64,000 nt of DNA, taken from HXMU1420-2 sp040830545 (lineage in GTDB: Bacteria; Pseudomonadota; Alphaproteobacteria; Rhodobacterales; Rhodobacteraceae). The stretch is from NCBI GenBank assembly GCA_040830545.1, contig JBFOMB010000086.1, forward strand, positions 1 to 64,000. The letters run 5' to 3'. Positions within the stretch are counted from its first letter, which is position 1; each line of letters opens with the position of its first letter. The notes under the pieces are model-generated. The model made no database searches. It saw only the letters and a list, made by a program, of their open reading frames with translations, and was not told the DNA's origin. Of the stretch, positions 16,772-24,704 are shown piece after piece. A program made the translations under genes and the position numbers.

Positions 16772-18436
16772 TTAGCCATCATGTGGTCCCTTGGGTGCAG
16801 GGCGAGGGCGATACATCTCTGCCACGCCCGGCGGCCCGCCGTTTTCATCCCAGGCCCCCAACAAGATCCCTTTGGCTGTTGATCGGTCCCGCTCTGTCTC
16901 GATATCCGCCGGGCTCATCGTCGTGCGCTGCGACAGACGGCGGGCCCAGACGTTGAGCATGTCGAAATGCTGTGCGCGAATGTCAGCATAGTCGGGATCC
17001 GTCCCCAAATCAGTCAGCTCGTCCGGGTCGTTTTGCAGATCAAACAGCATCGGGCGGAAGCCCTCGGCATGGATGAATTTCCATCGGTCGGATCGCACCA
17101 TAAATTGACGCGGGTCCTTTACATTCCTCGAAAATTCCTTGGCCGCAGGAAAGATGCCGTATTCGCTTTCGCAGATCACGGCCTCCCGCCATTCATCCGG
17201 TGCATTGCCGTGCAGAAAGGGCAGGATCGAACGCCCCTCCAGAATATGCGGGCGCGGTTCCCCGCCTGCGACTTCCAGAAAGGTTGGGGCCAGATCAATT
17301 GCCTCAACCAACGCGTCACAGACCGTACCACGTGTGCTGTCCGCCTGAGTTGAGGGATCTCGGATGATCAGCGGCACCTTGACCGAGCAATCATGGAACA
17401 GCTCTTTCTCACCCAGCCAGTGGTCCCCCAGATAGTCGCCATGGTCCGAAGTGAGCACGATCATCGTGTCGTCCCAGCGACCGGTGTCCTTGAGCCAGGC
17501 AAACAGTCGACCCATCTGGTCGTCGCATTGCTTGATCAGGCCCATGTAGGACGGGATGACTTCGGCCCTGACATGATCCTGCGCAAAGCTGCGACCAACG
17601 CCGTTTTCCGCGTAAGATCGGTAGACCGGGTGCATGTCCTCCCACTCCGCGTCTGACCGATTTACTGGAATCACCTGGTCCGGCCCGTACATATCATTGT
17701 AGGGGGGCGGTGCGATGTAGGGCCAATGCGGTTTGATATAGCTCAGGTGGCAGCACCAGGGTGTATCGCCTGCCTGTTCCATGAACTCCATCGCGCGGGT
17801 GGTCATGTAGGGGGTTTCGCTGTCTTCTTCGGCGATATGGGCAGGCATGCGTGCGTTCTTCAGATACCAGCCAGATGCGACCTGACCATTTTCGTCCCGT
17901 CCGGCATTGGCAAAGTCGTGCCAGGGGTTGTCACCTTCGTATCCCTTGGCGCGCAGCCAGTCGTTGTACTTCTCGGCCCCGTGTTCGTCGTAGAGCCCCG
18001 CAGGGCCTTCGGGGCGCATGCCATCGTCGCGTTCCCAGACATCAAACCCGCATTGTTCGGTGCGCACGCCGATGATGCTGTCGCGCGGCACGCCGAGGCG
18101 CTTCATGCCTTCTTCGTCGGCGACCATGTGAGTTTTGCCAACCAGCCAGCAATCCATGCCCGCATCCCGCAGGTGATCGCCCATTGTGTGTTCGCCGACT
18201 TGCAGGGGAACGCGGTTCCAGGTGGAGCCGTGTGAATGCACGTAGCGCCCGGTATAAAAGCTCATCCGGCTGGCACCGCAGACGGGGGCCTGCACATAGG
18301 CGCGGGTGAATCGCACGCCCTCGGCCGCCAACGCGTCGATGTGAGGTGTGTGCAGATGCGGATGCCCGGCGCAGCTGAGGTAGTCCCACCGCAACTGGTC
18401 AAACATGATGAACAGGATGTTTTTGGCCTTGGCCAT
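16772..18436 (-). CDS. Sulfatase / phosphonate monoester hydrolase family enzyme
   Basis: A 554-residue alkaline-phosphatase-superfamily hydrolase. Metal ligand D13 is in IMFDQLRWD; the formylglycine site is C53 in VCGASRMSFYTGR (C-x-A-S-R, an allowed variant of the sulfatase signature). Later blocks SYIKPHWPY, TSDHGDYLGDHWLGEK and HDCSVKVPLI resemble rhizobial phosphonate monoester hydrolases as much as arylsulfatases, so it may cleave sulfate esters, phosphonate monoesters or phosphodiesters. No signal peptide is visible, suggesting a cytoplasmic enzyme. It needs a formylglycine-generating enzyme, not in this window. Confidence 0.8.
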   Translation of the reverse strand: MAKAKNILFIMFDQLRWDYLSCAGHPHLHTPHIDALAAEGVRFTRAYVQAPVCGASRMSFYTGRYVHSHGSTWNRVPLQVGEHTMGDHLRDAGMDCWLVGKTHMVADEEGMKRLGVPRDSIIGVRTEQCGFDVWERDDGMRPEGPAGLYDEHGAEKYNDWLRAKGYEGDNPWHDFANAGRDENGQVASGWYLKNARMPAHIAEEDSETPYMTTRAMEFMEQAGDTPWCCHLSYIKPHWPYIAPPPYNDMYGPDQVIPVNRSDAEWEDMHPVYRSYAENGVGRSFAQDHVRAEVIPSYMGLIKQCDDQMGRLFAWLKDTGRWDDTMIVLTSDHGDYLGDHWLGEKELFHDCSVKVPLIIRDPSTQADSTRGTVCDALVEAIDLAPTFLEVAGGEPRPHILEGRSILPFLHGNAPDEWREAVICESEYGIFPAAKEFSRNVKDPRQFMVRSDRWKFIHAEGFRPMLFDLQNDPDELTDLGTDPDYADIRAQHFDMLNVWARRLSQRTTMSPADIETERDRSTAKGILLGAWDENGGPPGVAEMYRPRPAPKGPHDG

Positions 18437-18551
18437 GTGATGCCTCCTCGTCCGCGCAGTGTCATGCGCAGGCTGACGCCGGATCGTCCGGGGTGCAAGG
18501 GGGTGCGCCTGACGGCGCGCAGGTTGGTTATGCGTTCAGGGCACGCAGCCC

Positions 18552-18598
18552 CTGGGGCGCTGCCCCAGACCCCGGAGTATTTCGGGAACAATGAAGGA
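18552..18598 (-). repeat. Hairpin plus conserved tail at the end of the EamA transporter gene
   Basis: A 7-bp hairpin (CTGGGGC-GCT-GCCCCAG) is followed by ACCCCGGAGTATTTCGGG. I recognise very similar GGGGC...GCCCCAGACCCCGG...TATTT sequences as a recurrent intergenic motif of rhodobacteral genomes. Here it abuts the minus-strand stop at 18599 and may serve as its transcription end. Confidence 0.5.
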
Positions 18599-19495
18599 TT
18601 ATGGGTTGGGCTTGGCGCTGAGGCGGGCTTCGCGCAACATCATGTAGAGGCCCGAGGCGATGATGATTGTGGCGCCGACCCAGGTCCAGACGTCAGGAAT
18701 GTGACCGAAGACAAGGAAGCCCCAGAGCGAGCTGAACAGGATCATGGCGTATTGCATGGGCGCGACGACCACGGCCAGCGCCATTTCGAGCGCGCGGATG
18801 ATCATGTATTCGCCGATTGCGGCGAGGATTGCCATGGCGGCCATGATGCCGATATGGCCAAGGGTGGCTGGTGTTTGCCATAGGAAGGGCAGGGGAATGG
18901 CCAAGAGCGCGACTGAGGTCAGAGCGGTATAGGCCATGGTTGTTTCGGTTCGATCCCGGTTGCCCAGGTAGCGCGACAGGATCTGGCGGGCGGCGAAGGC
19001 AGCGGCGGCCAGAATGACAAACAGGATTGCAGGGTGCAAAACGCCCTGACCTGGGCGGATCACGACAAGTGTGCCAAGGAAGCCGACGGCGATGGCGCTG
19101 GTGCGGCGCAGACCGATCTTTTCGCCCAGCAAGAGCGCTGCCATGACCGTGACCATGAATGGCGCGACAAAGGTCACGGCCACCGCGTCAGCCAGCGGGA
19201 CATATTTCAGGGCGAAGACAAACCCAACGGCTGAGACGATGGCACAGAGGCCGCGTGCGATCTGCAAGCCTGGGGCGACGCTGCGCAGCAGGCTGGGTCC
19301 GGACCAAATGAGCAGGAGTAACACACCCGTTGTGATTCCCAGTTGTCGCGTCCAGACGATTTGCACGGGGTGGTAGGTGGCTGTGAGCACCTTGGCCAGG
19401 GTGTCAGCAATCGAAAACATGAAGAACCCGGCCAGCATGAACAGGATGCCGCGCAGGTTGTCCTGCCGGTGGGCGGGGGATGAGAGCTCTGCCAT
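18599..19495 (-). CDS. EamA/DMT-family membrane transporter
   Basis: A 298-residue inner-membrane protein with about ten hydrophobic helices in two EamA repeats of five (about 15-145 and 160-285). The DMT superfamily exports metabolites or amino acids; this type resembles RhaT/YddG-like exporters, but the substrate is unknown. The start follows a good context (MAELSSPAHRQDNLRGILFML). It precedes the sulfatase gene on the same strand by 162 bases, which include a conserved hairpin tail, so linkage is uncertain. Confidence 0.85.
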   Translation of the reverse strand: MAELSSPAHRQDNLRGILFMLAGFFMFSIADTLAKVLTATYHPVQIVWTRQLGITTGVLLLLIWSGPSLLRSVAPGLQIARGLCAIVSAVGFVFALKYVPLADAVAVTFVAPFMVTVMAALLLGEKIGLRRTSAIAVGFLGTLVVIRPGQGVLHPAILFVILAAAAFAARQILSRYLGNRDRTETTMAYTALTSVALLAIPLPFLWQTPATLGHIGIMAAMAILAAIGEYMIIRALEMALAVVVAPMQYAMILFSSLWGFLVFGHIPDVWTWVGATIIIASGLYMMLREARLSAKPNP

Positions 19496-20141
19496 GTTGG
19501 GATCCGATTGTTCCGATGGTCAGGATACGGTGCTGTGATGCAAAGGCAAGCGGGGTGAGTCGCCTTGGTTTCATGGTGATTCGGCGACGCACTTACGCAA
19601 TCGAGGTCAAATTTCGTGATGCACCTGCAGAAACAGGGTCGAATCGACCGAGAAAGGCGAACTGGGATTTTTCCAGCGATACGCCCTTGAGCCCGGGTCA
19701 GATTTTCGGATTGTGCACAGCGCTGCCCAACGGTTTATCAACAGGTTGTCCCCAGCAAAATCTCATGCTGCGCTGCTTTTTCGTTGTTTTTGAACCACCA
19801 AATTGTGAAGATTTTGTTACCGGAACCGATCATAGATCAGGACCGGGACGCGAAGGCCAACGGGGCCGGGGCGGGACGAAACGGACCCTTGGGAACGGAA
19901 CGGACCAAGCCGGAAACGGATGGAGCGAAGCGGTGAGTTGGAGCCTTTGGGTGCCGATGGACCGGTTGGTTTCGCTAGGCAATCGTATGGGTCGCAGGAC
20001 GCCTTCGGGCCAACGCGGCGGGTACAGAGCCCTTCGGGGTAGATGTGCCAGGGTCCGGCCTTTTCGGAGGGTGGACCAGCGGTGACTTTTCGAAGTTGCC
20101 GTGCCCGGGACAGGGTGGTTTTCGGACTGCTCTGGGTCGGG

Positions 20142-20208
20142 AAGGCGTCAGGGTGTGCCGTCGGGCACGATGCAAGGACCGCGTCTGAGCACCTGACGCC
20201 TTTTCCCG
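20142..20208 (+). terminator. Terminator-like inverted repeat inside the structured region
   Basis: AAGGCGTCAGG at 20142-20152 is the exact reverse complement of CCTGACGCCTT at 20192-20202, and TTTTCCC overlaps its end. The 39-base loop contains a smaller hairpin (GTGCC-GTC-GGCAC region). No gene ends here, so it may close an unannotated transcript. Confidence 0.5.
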
Positions 20209-20274
20209 TTCTTCCACGGAGTTACCCACAGGGCCCGGGCAGGTCGGGGGCAGAGATATTCAGGTTGGAAAAAC

Positions 20275-20305
20275 CGGGCCCGGTTGCTGCGAACAACCGG
20301 GCCCG
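20275..20305. other. Very stable 12-bp hairpin
   Basis: CGGGCCCGGTTG and CAACCGGGCCCG are exact reverse complements around the loop CTGCGAA. TCGTATTTG follows on the plus strand. It could terminate a transcript from the structured region to its left. Confidence 0.6.
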
Positions 20306-20507
20306 TCGTATTTGATGCGTACCGCGTCTATGCACCTATGTTGTGGCAGGTAGCGGAAATCCGGTGGTTGGTCAACAGGATGTTGTGTTTGCCCCTAGGT
20401 ACGGTTCAACATCATCCGTGCATGTTGCACGCGCGCCGTATCGCGACGTCGGGCGGGCGGCCCTCTTTGGTTACAGCAGGCACTGAACAGATTTCATCCA
20501 CGCGTGC

Positions 20508-20534
20508 GCAGTCCCGGGCTTGACCCGGGACCTC
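20508..20534 (+). repeat. 27-bp dispersed palindromic repeat, copy 2
   Basis: The core is GTCCCGGG-CTTGA-CCCGGGAC with GCA before and CTC after. It is the exact reverse complement of the copy at 62883. It lies just beyond the 3' end of the enolase-superfamily gene, where it could also serve as a terminator. Confidence 0.85.
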
Positions 20535-20544
20535 ATGGCCCGCG

Positions 20545-21786
20545 TTAGCCCGATCCGTCGTCCGCGGGTGGTGCACCACCCACAAAGGCATTGCCGTTTG
20601 CATAGTCGCAAGGGGCTTCCTGCATCTCCAGATGCAGGCCGGTGGCGGTAAACGGGTTTGCCCGCACCAGATCCTCGTCTACTTCGATCCCAAGGCCCGG
20701 CGCGGTTGGGGCCGGGATGAAACCGTTTTCGACCTGGATCGACCCCTTGATCAGGTTGTGATGGAAAGGTGTGTCGATGGTTTCCGCAATCAGGATGTTG
20801 GGGATCGACACGGCCAGGTGGATGTTTGCGGCCCACTCAATCGGTCCGGCATAAAGGTGCGGAGCCATTTGCGCGGAGTAGACCTCGGCAATGGCGGCGA
20901 CCTTCTTCATCTCCCAAATCCCGCCGGCGCGTCCCAGCGCGGGTTGCAGGATCTCCGCCGCGCCGGTGCGCAGAGCGCGGGCGAATTCGACCTTGGTGGT
21001 CAGCCGCTCGCCCGTTGCCACAGGGATGCGCACCGCTTGCGCGACCTTGGCCATCTCTTCAAACGCGTCGGGGGGCAGGGGTTCTTCGTACCAGAGTGGT
21101 GCATAGGGTTCGAGCGCCCGACCCAGACGGATTGCACCGGCGGTGGAGAACTGACCATGGGTGCCAAACAGCAAGTCAGCCTTGTCCCCGACCGCCTCGC
21201 GGATGGCTTTGCAGAAGGCGACCGATTGCGTGATGTCACTCATCGCGGGCATATGGCCGCCGCGCAGGGTGTAGGGGCCAGCCGGGTCGAATTTGACCGC
21301 GGTATAGCCTTGGTCCACCAGAGCGACCGCGCTTTTGGCGGCCATTTCGGGCGAGGTCCAAAACGCTTTCATATCGTGTTGTGGCAGCGGGTAAAGGTAC
21401 GAATAGGCGCGAATGCGGTCATTCATCTTGCCGCCCAGCAGCGCCCAGACGGGTCGGTCGCGATCTTTGCCCAGGATGTCCCAACAGGCAATTTCCAGAC
21501 CCGAGAAGGCTCCGATGACCGTTGGATCAGGGCGCTGGGTGAACCCGCTGGAGTAAACGCGGCGGAACATCAGTTCGATGTTTTCCGGGTTTTCCCCGGC
21601 CATGTGCCGGTCAAACACATCGCGGATCACAGCCGTCATCGCGTCCGGCCCGACGGAAGAGGCGTAGCATTCCCCCCAGCCGGTGATGCCGGTGTCGGTT
21701 GTGACCTTCACCAGTATCCAGTATCGCCCACCCCAGCCGGGAGGCGGTGGGGCGGTCACGATCACGTCTAGGTCGGTCAGGCGCAT
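20545..21786 (-). CDS. Enolase-superfamily protein (mandelate racemase / aldonate dehydratase-like)
   Basis: A 413-residue protein with the N-terminal capping domain and a (beta/alpha)7-beta barrel. The barrel shows VKFDPAGPY (about 164-172), E234 in WYEEPLPP, E260 in ATGERLTTK and H310 in MAPHLYAGP. The first metal ligand, Asp in galactonate and mannonate dehydratases (DFH or DVH), is replaced: the sequence reads LLFGTHGQ, with G208 where Asp is expected. ATG 21786 has GGAG nearby and lies 15 bases after the TmpB-like stop. Last gene of the four-gene operon; substrate unknown and its catalysis may be altered. Confidence 0.8.
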   Translation of the reverse strand: MRLTDLDVIVTAPPPPGWGGRYWILVKVTTDTGITGWGECYASSVGPDAMTAVIRDVFDRHMAGENPENIELMFRRVYSSGFTQRPDPTVIGAFSGLEIACWDILGKDRDRPVWALLGGKMNDRIRAYSYLYPLPQHDMKAFWTSPEMAAKSAVALVDQGYTAVKFDPAGPYTLRGGHMPAMSDITQSVAFCKAIREAVGDKADLLFGTHGQFSTAGAIRLGRALEPYAPLWYEEPLPPDAFEEMAKVAQAVRIPVATGERLTTKVEFARALRTGAAEILQPALGRAGGIWEMKKVAAIAEVYSAQMAPHLYAGPIEWAANIHLAVSIPNILIAETIDTPFHHNLIKGSIQVENGFIPAPTAPGLGIEVDEDLVRANPFTATGLHLEMQEAPCDYANGNAFVGGAPPADDGSG

Positions 21787-21801
21787 GGGTCTGCTCCGCA
21801 A

Positions 21802-22398
21802 TCAGCCAGTGGCAGCGCAATGCGCATCAACAACGCGTTGCAACAGGGGGGCGTAATGGTGGAAATCCGGTGTCTCCATCCCCGCGACCTTGCCCTGATC
21901 ATCCCAGATCCGCACTTGCAGAATGGCATCCAGATTGGGGTTGCTGGCAAAATCCTGCACCTCGGCATCTGACATTGGTCCGCCTTGCAGATGCAGGGTT
22001 TTGACTGACGCTTCGGACAATCGGTCGAAATAGGCCGGGTCGGTGGCGCAAAGATACCGTTTGGCGGCCACGTGATATTTGATGCAATCGGTCACAGCAC
22101 TGGGGAAGAAGGGGGCCAGCACAACGGCTCCGGCCTCTTCATGGAGGTTGTCGATGCCCTGGTCGATGTAGTCGTCGCCAAATTCGTTGGTGTAATGTCC
22201 GATGTCATGCAGCAGCGCCCCGGCGACCATTTCGTCCGCGCTGCCTGCCTGTTCGGCCAGGTAGGCGCCTTGCAACATGTGTTCGGACATGGTGACGGCC
22301 TCGCCCAGATAGCTTTCTGCGCCGCGCCGTTCGAAAATGTCGGCCAGGAAAGCAACAATTGTGTCTTTGTTCAGTTGGGGGCTCAGGTCGGTGGTCAT
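21802..22398 (-). CDS. tmpB: TmpB/PhnZ-like HD-domain mixed-valent diiron oxygenase
   Basis: A 198-residue HD-domain protein closely resembling PhnZ and TmpB, which cleave the C-P bond of alpha-hydroxyphosphonates with O2 at a diiron site. All expected ligands are visible: H40 (SEHMLQ), H64-D65 and H68 (LLHDIGH), H86 (LHEEAG), H109 (YHVAAKRYL) and D166 (RIWDDQG). The substrate-gating Y30 and E33 (YLGEA) are also kept. The neighbour is a TmpA-like hydroxylase, so TmpB, giving glycine betaine and phosphate, is the best guess over PhnZ. Its ATG overlaps the tmpA stop; GGAGG precedes it. Confidence 0.8.
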   Translation of the reverse strand: MTTDLSPQLNKDTIVAFLADIFERRGAESYLGEAVTMSEHMLQGAYLAEQAGSADEMVAGALLHDIGHYTNEFGDDYIDQGIDNLHEEAGAVVLAPFFPSAVTDCIKYHVAAKRYLCATDPAYFDRLSEASVKTLHLQGGPMSDAEVQDFASNPNLDAILQVRIWDDQGKVAGMETPDFHHYAPLLQRVVDAHCAATG

Positions 22399-23522
22399 GC
22401 GGCCTCCAATGCGGCGAGGGTGGAAAGAAGCCCGTCCTTGTCTGCGTAGCATCCTTGCAGCCAGCGAGTGCCAGCGCCGGAATACCCTTTGCGGGCGTGC
22501 AGAACGCGGGTGTTGTCGACGATGAACGCCTCACCCGGGGCGAGCTTGAAGCTGACCTCCATCGCCGGGTCGTCGATGATGGCGCTGAGGCGGTGGTAGG
22601 CGGCGTAGTAGGCCTCCATCCGGTCAAACGGCACATCCGTCAGCGGCGCGATGGAGCGGGAGTTGAAGCGGACCGCCACCAGCTCCCCATCCGGGGAAAG
22701 CTCGATCATCGGGCGGCGGGACTGCAGGGCGACACCGGCGCTGCCGGAATAGGCAAAACGCGCGGGGTATGTGGTGAGGCAGTCAAACCCGTCCGGATCT
22801 TCGTCCCGCAGGCGTTGCGCCGCGGCGAACCCGTCAACCACCATGTTGTCGCCGCCCTCAGCCGAGTTTTCCAGGCAGGCGAGGATTTGCAGTGTTGGGA
22901 CCGGGTCGCGATAAGGGTTGTCGGTATGGGCCTGCAATCCGAGCCCGGTATAGGCGAGGTTGACGGGATTGACCTCGGTTCGGACCTCGAAATGGCGGCC
23001 ATAGTTGGTTTCGCGGACGTAGCCGAACAGATCGACAATATCGAACAGACCGCCGGGTTCCGCGCGGCACCCATCGATGCAAGCAAACCCGAAGCGGCGG
23101 ATATGGGCCAGCCAGTCGCGCAAGGCGTTTGGGTCCGTCTGCATAGCGGGCAGAGACCCGGTTGGCACGGTGATCCCAGCGCGCCAGGCCTCAGAGCGTT
23201 CGGGTAGGCGACCAGATGCCTCGGACGAGGGGCGATCATAAGCGTGGGACTTCAGCCAGTTCAGGTCATAGGTGAGCGAAACGCCCTCGGGCTGGAACAG
23301 GCAGGTCACGTCACTGCCATCGACCGTGGCACTTTCGATGATCGTGTCCGGTGCCAGGTCCGCCATTGTGATCAGACGCTGACCATTGCCGGGATCGCGG
23401 GTGGCGTCGTTGCGCGCGTTATCCCGCAACCAAAGCGCGTGGAACCGCAAATCAGACCCGGATGTAATGGTGAGGCGCAAAACACGACCATCCGCCTCGA
23501 CAGTGGCATTGGTATGGGACAC
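22395..23522 (-). CDS. tmpA: TmpA-like Fe(II)/2-oxoglutarate hydroxylase (gamma-butyrobetaine hydroxylase family)
   Basis: A 375-residue TauD-fold dioxygenase. The iron facial triad is visible in QAHTDNPYRD (His and Asp) and VLHARKGY (distal His), with the 2-oxoglutarate Arg in GTRWLQGCY. The N-terminal domain of the betaine-hydroxylase family is present (FHALWLRDNARND), but the zinc-binding cysteines of true gamma-butyrobetaine hydroxylase are absent. Next to a PhnZ-like gene, this fits TmpA, which hydroxylates 2-trimethylaminoethylphosphonate; a betaine hydroxylase remains possible. GTG 23522 has GGGGAG upstream and lies 4 bases after the dehydrogenase stop. Confidence 0.75.
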   Translation of the reverse strand: MSHTNATVEADGRVLRLTITSGSDLRFHALWLRDNARNDATRDPGNGQRLITMADLAPDTIIESATVDGSDVTCLFQPEGVSLTYDLNWLKSHAYDRPSSEASGRLPERSEAWRAGITVPTGSLPAMQTDPNALRDWLAHIRRFGFACIDGCRAEPGGLFDIVDLFGYVRETNYGRHFEVRTEVNPVNLAYTGLGLQAHTDNPYRDPVPTLQILACLENSAEGGDNMVVDGFAAAQRLRDEDPDGFDCLTTYPARFAYSGSAGVALQSRRPMIELSPDGELVAVRFNSRSIAPLTDVPFDRMEAYYAAYHRLSAIIDDPAMEVSFKLAPGEAFIVDNTRVLHARKGYSGAGTRWLQGCYADKDGLLSTLAALEAA

Positions 23523-23526
23523 TAGA

Positions 23527-24618
23527 TCACTCCCCGAACAGGATGACGTTCCGTTTCGCGCCGCCGGTCTTGGTATCGGCAATCGCCTCGTTGATCTGCT
23601 CCAGTTTCCAGCGGCCAGACACCAGTTCGTCCAGCTTCAAACGCCCCTGTTCATAGAGGTCGATCATCCACGGAATGTCCCGCTGGATCACCACATCGCC
23701 CATTTTCGACCCGATCAGCGACTGGCCCTGAAACGACATGGCCATGGGTTCGTATTCTGCCATGGACCCACCATGCGGCATGCCGATCTGGATCGCCTTG
23801 CCACCCCAACCCAGGTAACGCGGCGCGTCGTTGTAAGCGGGGATCGCGCCAACCGTGACCATCACCACATCCGCGCCACGTCCACCCAGAGCCTTGTATG
23901 CTGCGCGCCAGGGTTTCGGGCTGGTGGCCAGAACGCCATGTGTTGCACCAAATTCCTTGGCGATTTCCAGTTTCTCTTCGGTCATGTCGACGGCAACGAT
24001 CCGGCGCGCACCTGCGATCCGCGCGCCCTGAATGGCGTTCAAGCCCACGCCACCCGCGCCGATGACCACTGCGTCCTGACCGGGGCGCAGGCCCGCCGCG
24101 TTTACCGCCGCGCCAACCCCGGTGATGACACCGCAGGACAGCAGACTGGCGACTGCCGGGTCCATAGTGTCTGGCGCTTTCACGATCTGGGTTTGATCCA
24201 CGACAACCCGTTCCGCAAACGCCCCGCAGTTCATGGCCTGTAACAAGGGCGCGTCGTCATTGGTGCGAATTGGGCCTTTGACCCCGTCCGCCGGATTTTC
24301 GCAAATCACGGGCTGGCCGCTGGCGCAATTCCCACAACTCCCGCAGGCGCGGATCAGGGTCACCACAACGTTGTCGTCCAGTTTGAAACCTTTGACGCCC
24401 GGGCCGACTTTGGTGATGCGCCCCGCCGCCTCGTGCCCATAGACCGCCGGCAGATGCCCGCCCCAGGCCCCGTCGGCGAAAGAGATGTCGGAATGACAGA
24501 TCGCAACCGCGTCCAGTGTCACCTCGACCTGTCCTGTATCGGGGTCCCCGATCAGGATGTCCTCGATCACCAGCGGTGCGCCAAATTCACGGCAAACGGC
24601 GGCCTTGATCCTGTCCAT
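23527..24618 (-). CDS. Zn-dependent alcohol dehydrogenase
   Basis: A 363-residue medium-chain dehydrogenase of the class III-like (zinc, NAD) group. Catalytic zinc residues are in AICHSDISF and YGHEAAG; the structural zinc cluster is CGSCGNCASGQPVIC; the Rossmann motif is GAGGVGLNA near 183. The ATG at 24618 follows AAGGGGAG. It heads the operon with tmpA, tmpB and the enolase-superfamily gene and so probably oxidises an alcohol or aldehyde made from the same substrate; its role is not part of the published two-enzyme TMAEP route. Confidence 0.85.
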   Translation of the reverse strand: MDRIKAAVCREFGAPLVIEDILIGDPDTGQVEVTLDAVAICHSDISFADGAWGGHLPAVYGHEAAGRITKVGPGVKGFKLDDNVVVTLIRACGSCGNCASGQPVICENPADGVKGPIRTNDDAPLLQAMNCGAFAERVVVDQTQIVKAPDTMDPAVASLLSCGVITGVGAAVNAAGLRPGQDAVVIGAGGVGLNAIQGARIAGARRIVAVDMTEEKLEIAKEFGATHGVLATSPKPWRAAYKALGGRGADVVMVTVGAIPAYNDAPRYLGWGGKAIQIGMPHGGSMAEYEPMAMSFQGQSLIGSKMGDVVIQRDIPWMIDLYEQGRLKLDELVSGRWKLEQINEAIADTKTGGAKRNVILFGE

Positions 24619-24704
24619 GTCGTTTTCTCTCCCCTTGCGTTGGGTCCACCGTGCAACCCCTTGACCGCACCCGCAAGTTTGAAACCGTCACGAACAGGTC
24701 GGGA

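Larger units (their letters stand above)
19496..20544. other. Structured 1-kb region without a recognisable gene
   Basis: About 1,050 bases with no convincing protein. It starts with an A+T-richer segment (19600-19830) holding DnaA-box-like 9-mers: TTGTGCACA at 19711, TTATCAACA at 19735, TTGTCCCCA at 19746, and TTACCCACA at 20222. Then comes a G-rich part with AACGGA repeated four times between 19880 and 19920, then several hairpins, including strong ones at 20142-20202 and 20275-20305, and finally repeat copy 2. Long open frames here are Arg/Gly-rich and lack ribosome sites. A structured non-coding RNA is possible but I cannot name one. Confidence 0.5.

Noticed and set aside
16772..18436. 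The C-G-A-S-R active-site sequence as a defect in the sulfatase
   Set aside because: The sulfatase signature allows Ala in place of Pro (C-x-P/A-x-R), so the enzyme is probably active once formylglycine is made.
19480..20085. A 201-residue plus-strand frame spanning the structured region
   Set aside because: It overlaps the start of the EamA gene, is Arg/Gly/Pro-rich with low-complexity composition and has no ribosome site; the region reads better as non-coding.
19496..20544. Chromosomal replication origin
   Set aside because: The DnaA-like 9-mers are imperfect and few, and the usual origin neighbours (dnaA, hemE, parAB, gidA) are absent. I keep it only as an unexplained region.
20632..21771. 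A 379-residue plus-strand frame opposite the enolase-superfamily gene
   Set aside because: It has no start context or recognisable domain and lies opposite a clear enzyme with barrel motifs.
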